Of a stretch of DNA of 7,114 nt, positions 5,577 to 7,114 are shown in pieces. The stretch is from NCBI GenBank assembly GCA_012962365.1, contig DTXR01000099.1, positions 1 to 7,114 of the forward strand, in the 5' to 3' direction. The stretch is from Chromatiaceae bacterium. Lineage in GTDB: Bacteria; Pseudomonadota; Gammaproteobacteria; Chromatiales; Chromatiaceae. Made by a program: the position numbers and the translations under genes. A model generated the notes under the pieces. That model was not told the DNA's origin, ran no database searches, and worked only from the letters and a program-made list of their open reading frames with translations. Each line of letters starts with the position of its first letter. Positions within the stretch are counted from its first letter, which is position 1.

Positions 5577-7103
5577 ATGACCAAAGAGATCCTGTTCGTC
5601 GTAGACGCGGTTTCTAACGAAAAAGAAGTCGATAAGGATATTATTTTTGAAGCCATTGAGGCCGCACTCGCCTCTGCCACGCGCAAGAAGCATGGTGGAG
5701 ATATCGAAGTGCGCGTTGTGATCGACCGTGAAACCGGGGATTACGATACCTTCCGCCGCTGGCTGGTGGTCGATGATAGCGAAACGCCAGTGCTGGAAAA
5801 TCCGAAGTCAGAGATCACGCTCAGTGCCGCCCGCGCCGAAAATCCGGATATCCAGCCCGGTGATTATATCGAAGAACCCATGGAGTCCATTGAGTTTGGC
5901 CGTATCGCGGCCCAGACCGCCAAGCAGGTCATCGTGCAGAAAGTGCGTGAAGCCGAACGGGCGAAAGTGGTGGAAGCCTATGAGGGCAAGGTCGGCCAGT
6001 TGGTGACCGGTGTGGTCAAGCGTCTGGACCGCGGCGCCATCATCATGGACCTGGGCAGCAATGCCGAGGCCATCATTCCCCGCAACGAAGTCATTCCCAA
6101 AGAGCCGGTACGTGTTGGCGACCGGTTGCGTGGTTTTCTGAAGGAAATCCGCACCGACGTGCGCGGTCCCCAGCTGTTCGTCTCCCGCACCGCGCCCGAG
6201 TTGCTGATCGAGCTGTTCAAGCTGGAAGTGCCGGAAGTCGGCGATGGCCTGATCGAGATCCTGGGAGCAGCCCGTGACCCCGGTCGCCGCGCCAAGATTG
6301 CCGTGCGCACCGGCGATCCGCGAATCGACCCGGTAGGCGCCTGTGTTGGCATGCGTGGCTCCCGGGTGCAGGCGGTGTCCAACGAACTGGCGGGCGAGCG
6401 TGTGGATATCATCCTGTGGGATGACAACCCGGCGCAATTCATCATCAACGCCATGTCGCCGGCGGAAGTGGCCTCCATTGTGGTGGACGAAGACGCACAC
6501 TCCATGGATATTTCCGTAAAGGAAGAGAACCTGTCCCAGGCGATTGGCAGCGGTGGCCAGAATATTCGCCTTGCCAGCCAGCTCACCGGCTGGACGCTGA
6601 ACGTCATGAGTGAGGATGAGCTGGCCGAAAAGGCTGATGCCGAAGCCCAGCAATACGTTCAGGGTTTCATGGAAGAGCTGGATGTGGATGAGGAGGTGGC
6701 CGTTATACTCGCCCAGGAAGGCTTTACCACGATCGAGGAAATCGCCCATGTTCCCGAAGAGGAACTGCTTGCTATCGAAGAGTTCGATGCGGATATCGTC
6801 GAAGAGCTGCGTAATCGTGCCAGTGATGCGATGCTCACGCGGGCGATCGCCCAGGAAGAGTCTCTGTCCGATGCCGAACCGGCAGAAGACCTGCTGAACA
6901 TGGACGGCATGAGTGAAGACCTCGCGCTGCAGCTGGCTTCCATCGGTGTGGTCACCATGGAAGACCTCGCCGAGCTGGCCGTGGATGAACTGATGGAACT
7001 GGAAGGTATGGACGAAAAGCGCGCCGGTGAACTGATAATGACAGCACGGGCGCCCTGGTTTGAAGAAGCCGAAAATGAAACAGAAACCGAGCCCAAGGGG
7101 TAA
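5577..7103 (+). CDS. nusA: Transcription termination/antitermination factor NusA
   Basis: NusA binds RNA polymerase, lengthens pauses, helps hairpin-dependent termination and takes part in antitermination complexes on rRNA operons. All domains are present in 508 residues (E. coli 495): the polymerase-binding N-terminal domain (about 1-125), S1 domain (about 135-200), KH1 with [13 protein letters not shown] (253-265, GxxG at 258-261), KH2 with [13 protein letters not shown] (321-333, GxxG at 324-327), then two acidic repeats, AR1 (about 365-418) and AR2 (about 440-492), each with a helix-hairpin-helix character. Two acidic repeats are typical of Gammaproteobacteria; AR2 is the part that binds the alpha subunit C-terminal domain. 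GAGGG at 5565-5569 is 7 bases before the ATG. rimP lies 18 bases upstream and infB is expected right after. nusA operons are known to be autoregulated, which agrees with the terminators in the leader. Confidence 0.98.
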   Translation: MTKEILFVVDAVSNEKEVDKDIIFEAIEAALASATRKKHGGDIEVRVVIDRETGDYDTFRRWLVVDDSETPVLENPKSEITLSAARAENPDIQPGDYIEEPMESIEFGRIAAQTAKQVIVQKVREAERAKVVEAYEGKVGQLVTGVVKRLDRGAIIMDLGSNAEAIIPRNEVIPKEPVRVGDRLRGFLKEIRTDVRGPQLFVSRTAPELLIELFKLEVPEVGDGLIEILGAARDPGRRAKIAVRTGDPRIDPVGACVGMRGSRVQAVSNELAGERVDIILWDDNPAQFIINAMSPAEVASIVVDEDAHSMDISVKEENLSQAIGSGGQNIRLASQLTGWTLNVMSEDELAEKADAEAQQYVQGFMEELDVDEEVAVILAQEGFTTIEEIAHVPEEELLAIEEFDADIVEELRNRASDAMLTRAIAQEESLSDAEPAEDLLNMDGMSEDLALQLASIGVVTMEDLAELAVDELMELEGMDEKRAGELIMTARAPWFEEAENETETEPKG

Positions 7104-7109
7104 GGGGGT
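7102..7109 (+). promoter_or_regulatory. Probable ribosome binding site of the next gene (expected infB)
   Basis: AAGGGGGT overlaps the nusA stop codon and resembles a Shine-Dalgarno sequence. In this operon type infB follows nusA closely, so the start codon probably lies just beyond the end of the window. No start codon is visible in the last 11 bases, so infB itself is not annotated. Confidence 0.35.
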
Positions 7110-7114
7110 ATTGG

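Noticed and set aside
5808..6749. Long minus-strand open frame of 313 codons opposite nusA
   Set aside because: It lies wholly antisense to the fully conserved nusA, has no ribosome binding site and has histidine/glycine-rich shadow-type composition.
1..7114. Mobile elements, CRISPR arrays, long repeats or horizontally acquired islands
   Set aside because: None are visible; apart from the first gene every coding region is a conserved chromosomal gene with similar base and codon usage by eye.

Overview
The window reads as ordinary chromosomal housekeeping DNA from a gammaproteobacterium. SmpB, YceF, RatA, RnfH, RimP and NusA all have close full-length counterparts in that class, and the neighbouring smpB / ratA-rnfH pair in divergent orientation is a gammaproteobacterial arrangement. 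The genus cannot be fixed from the sequence. No tRNA, rRNA, insertion sequence, CRISPR array, prophage gene or integrase is visible, and every recognised gene looks intact.

Left part (1-2551). A small single-helix membrane protein of unknown function lies on the plus strand. It runs tail to tail into a minus-strand block read smpB -> ppk2 -> yceF. SmpB is the tmRNA partner for ribosome rescue. PPK2 makes nucleoside di- or triphosphates from polyphosphate, and YceF is a Maf-family nucleotide pyrophosphatase. The ppk2 stop and yceF start share one base, so those two are almost certainly co-translated.

Middle part (2552-4891). Divergent from smpB is a tight plus-strand operon: an AGCS-family sodium:alanine/glycine symporter, then ratA (COQ10/START-domain protein), then rnfH. 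The genes overlap by 1 and 4 bases. The symporter probably starts at a TTG codon with a good ribosome binding site, which gives it a signal-peptide-like N terminus.

Right part (4892-7114). A 208-base gap holds a good sigma-70 promoter (TTGACG, 17 bp, TATCAT), a structured leader, and two intrinsic terminators in tandem, the second ending just before the rimP ribosome binding site. After this come rimP (30S maturation) and nusA (transcription elongation, termination and antitermination factor). The window ends 11 bases after nusA, where infB would be expected. Because rimP and nusA lie behind two terminators, their expression probably depends on controlled read-through, which fits the known autoregulation of nusA operons.

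No wholly new system is evident. The most rewarding places to look are the rimP leader (4907-5087), the unusual join of the rnfH end to the rimP operon, and the anti-Shine-Dalgarno-like sequence at the ppk2/yceF junction.
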